DNA of 64,000 nt from Polynucleobacter sp. MWH-Berg-3C6 (lineage in GTDB: Bacteria > Pseudomonadota > Gammaproteobacteria > Burkholderiales > Burkholderiaceae). The stretch is from positions 186,001 to 250,000 of the forward strand of contig NZ_JACVPN010000002.1 of the NCBI RefSeq assembly GCF_018881855.1, in the 5' to 3' direction. A model generated the notes under the pieces. That model searched no databases. It had not been told where the DNA came from and worked only from the letters and a program-made list of their open reading frames with translations. Numbering within the stretch: the first letter of the stretch is position 1; the number at the start of each line of letters is the position of its first letter. Below, one piece after another: positions 62,387 through 64,000 of the stretch. Both the position numbers and the translations under genes were made by a program.

Positions 62387-64000
62387 ATGCATCGATTCAT
62401 CGTCTGTACATCACTGCTGATTTGCCCGCTATTCAATCAGGCAAGCGGGATGACTCACGCCCAAGCTCTGAGTCCAGCAGAACAGCGATGGATCGACCAG
62501 CACCCTGTAGTGCACTTCAGCATTCATGAAAAATATGCCCCCTATTTACAAAGTAATGACAAAGGTTCAGGGGTCTTTCACGCGCTCTTGAAAAAACTGG
62601 GGGAATTTACTGGGCAAGAATTTTTGCCAAAGTGGAGAAATACTGATCAAGAAGGATTAAATCAATTGGCTGCTGGAGAAGTGGATTTCATGATCGACCC
62701 ACCAAATCTAAATGATGAATACCTGCGATTTGGCTCGTTATCAGAAGCAATCTTTTGGGGACATGATGCCGTTCTAACAGCAAGCCCAAACAGTATTGAA
62801 AAAATTGCTCCAGCCAATATTGCTTACTTTGATCGCGGATACGAAAACCAACCCATACCAAGACATCCGAAGGCTAAGCTTTCTAATAATGCTCAGCATC
62901 TGGTTGTAGACCTACTCAAAAATGATGTTGAGGCACTAGTACTACCGATTCGACTGGCTCATCAGCTAGTACAAGACTTCAATACTTCTGAGCTTCGTGT
63001 AGATGGACTCTACAAGAGAGAGCCCTTTGAATATCGCTGGCTTATTTCAAATCAAGACCGTGCTTTACATGGCTTGCTCAATAACTTTCTATACAGTCTT
63101 GATCCGATTGAGTCTAGCCAACTCTTTGCACTTGGAAATTCCAGTTTTTCAGGAAACAAAAGTCCCTATTGGGGAAAGCTGCCTTGGCTATTCACCCTGA
63201 CTTTGATGGCGCTAGGTAGCATCCTATTTTGGCGTCTACAAAAGAAACAATCTTTACAGGAGCAAGCGACAGAAGATTTGATTGCCTCTAAGGAGCTAGC
63301 CGAAAATGCAAATGCGGCGAAGTCCGCCTTTCTAGCAACGATGAGTCATGAAATCCGTACTCCAATGAATGCAATCTTAGGGGTGCAAGAGTTATTACTG
63401 AGTAGTCGGCAATTTCCTGATAGTGAAAAATCATTACTGAAGAGCGCGCACTCTTCTGCCGAATCGCTACTAGGCATTCTGAATCAGGTATTAGATCTTT
63501 CCAAAATTGAAGCTGGCAAGCTTACTCTCAATTTAGAGCCCTGCTGCCTCAATACACTCATTGATGATATTCATTCGGGATTTTCAACGGTAGCGAATAA
63601 GCAAGGTCTGCTCTTACATACCTCTAAAGATCCACGAATTGCTGCCGTCTTAATGATTGATACTTTGCGGCTTCGTCAAATTCTGCAGAACCTCTTAAGT
63701 AATGCGATTAAATTTACTGATCGTGGAGAGGTTTACTTCTCCATCAGCGTACTCGCAGATGATCATGCTGGGCAGTTAATTGAGTTCAGAGTCATCGATA
63801 CTGGTATTGGTATGGGCTCCGAAGAAATCAAGCTAGCCCTCCAAGCCTTTGAGCAAGTTCCCGGCAAAACAGATCAGCAAAATGGTACTGGTCTAGGTCT
63901 TACTATTACCAACCACTTAGTCAACTCAATGAATAGCCAGCTCTATTTCGAGAGTGCCCCAGGCTTTGGTAGCAATATTCATTTCTGTGTGGCATTTCCT
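62387..64000 (+). CDS. BvgS/EvgS-like sensor histidine kinase, 3' end outside the window
   Basis: 538 codons are present and the frame is still open. A signal peptide (about residues 1-26) precedes a periplasmic region (about 30-260) like a family 3 solute-binding (Venus-flytrap) domain: GSGVFHALLKKLGEFTG, LAAGEVDFMIDP, LRFGSLSEA. One transmembrane helix (about 265-284), a short coiled linker without a PAS domain, then HisKA FLATMSHEIRTPMNAIL with H321, N box NLLSNAIKFTD, G1 DTGIGM and G2 GTGLGLTI. The ATG is eight bases after the regulator. BvgS-type proteins usually continue with receiver and Hpt domains, which would lie past the edge. Confidence 0.9.
   Translation, partial: MHRFIVCTSLLICPLFNQASGMTHAQALSPAEQRWIDQHPVVHFSIHEKYAPYLQSNDKGSGVFHALLKKLGEFTGQEFLPKWRNTDQEGLNQLAAGEVDFMIDPPNLNDEYLRFGSLSEAIFWGHDAVLTASPNSIEKIAPANIAYFDRGYENQPIPRHPKAKLSNNAQHLVVDLLKNDVEALVLPIRLAHQLVQDFNTSELRVDGLYKREPFEYRWLISNQDRALHGLLNNFLYSLDPIESSQLFALGNSSFSGNKSPYWGKLPWLFTLTLMALGSILFWRLQKKQSLQEQATEDLIASKELAENANAAKSAFLATMSHEIRTPMNAILGVQELLLSSRQFPDSEKSLLKSAHSSAESLLGILNQVLDLSKIEAGKLTLNLEPCCLNTLIDDIHSGFSTVANKQGLLLHTSKDPRIAAVLMIDTLRLRQILQNLLSNAIKFTDRGEVYFSISVLADDHAGQLIEFRVIDTGIGMGSEEIKLALQAFEQVPGKTDQQNGTGLGLTITNHLVNSMNSQLYFESAPGFGSNIHFCVAFP

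Overview
This window reads as a compact, core-genome segment of a betaproteobacterium of the Burkholderiaceae, most likely a free-living Polynucleobacter-type bacterium. This is inference from the protein sequences, the moderate-to-low GC content, the very short intergenic gaps and the gene neighbourhoods (hrcA-hemH-grpE-dnaK-dnaJ, glnE-yhdP-nitrilase-tldD-aroG, queA-tgt-yajC-secD-secF). I see no insertion sequence, prophage, CRISPR array, tRNA or rRNA gene. Almost all of the sequence is protein-coding.

Layout. 1-5.8 kb: ClpS/ClpA adaptor and unfoldase (clpA runs off the left edge), a cold-shock protein, a secreted DUF192 protein, then an argF-argG-ppnP run and a DUF3579 gene. 5.8-16.8 kb: rpsT, murJ with a SirB1-family gene, dedA, miaA, purM, then a forward run of an AI-2E-family permease, hda, a HAD phosphatase, pcnB, folK and panB. 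16.8-23 kb: the chaperone locus dnaJ, dnaK, grpE, hemH, hrcA on the minus strand. 23-36 kb: nadK, recN, glnE, a giant AsmA/YhdP-type protein, a nitrilase-family hydrolase, tldD and aroG. 36-43 kb: a PduO-type cobalamin adenosyltransferase divergent from glcDEF-yggS-proC, with ubiA and recG convergent. 45-51 kb: queA-tgt-yajC-secD-secF. 51-58.5 kb: waaA, purB, a glutathione S-transferase, mnmA and the three-gene transhydrogenase operon pntA/pntAb/pntB. 58.6-60.7 kb: groES-groEL.

Regulation. The heat-shock genes appear to use two systems. grpE and dnaK each have a close match to an RpoH (sigma-32) promoter. groESL carries a nearly perfect CIRCE operator for HrcA, placed against a -10 element. 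Several other genes have a -10-like hexamer ending only 5-7 bases before the start codon, which suggests leaderless mRNAs.

The most unusual part is the right end (60.7-64 kb). A three-gene forward cluster encodes a degenerate EAL-domain protein that has lost the catalytic residues I can align, a BvgA/LuxR-type response regulator, and a BvgS/EvgS-like sensor kinase with a periplasmic solute-binding-type sensor domain (cut by the right edge). The gene set resembles Bordetella bvgA/bvgS/bvgR in a different order. The 313-base gap before it carries three copies of an ATTCCT-containing repeat spaced 30 and 50 bases apart, which could be the regulator's own binding sites.
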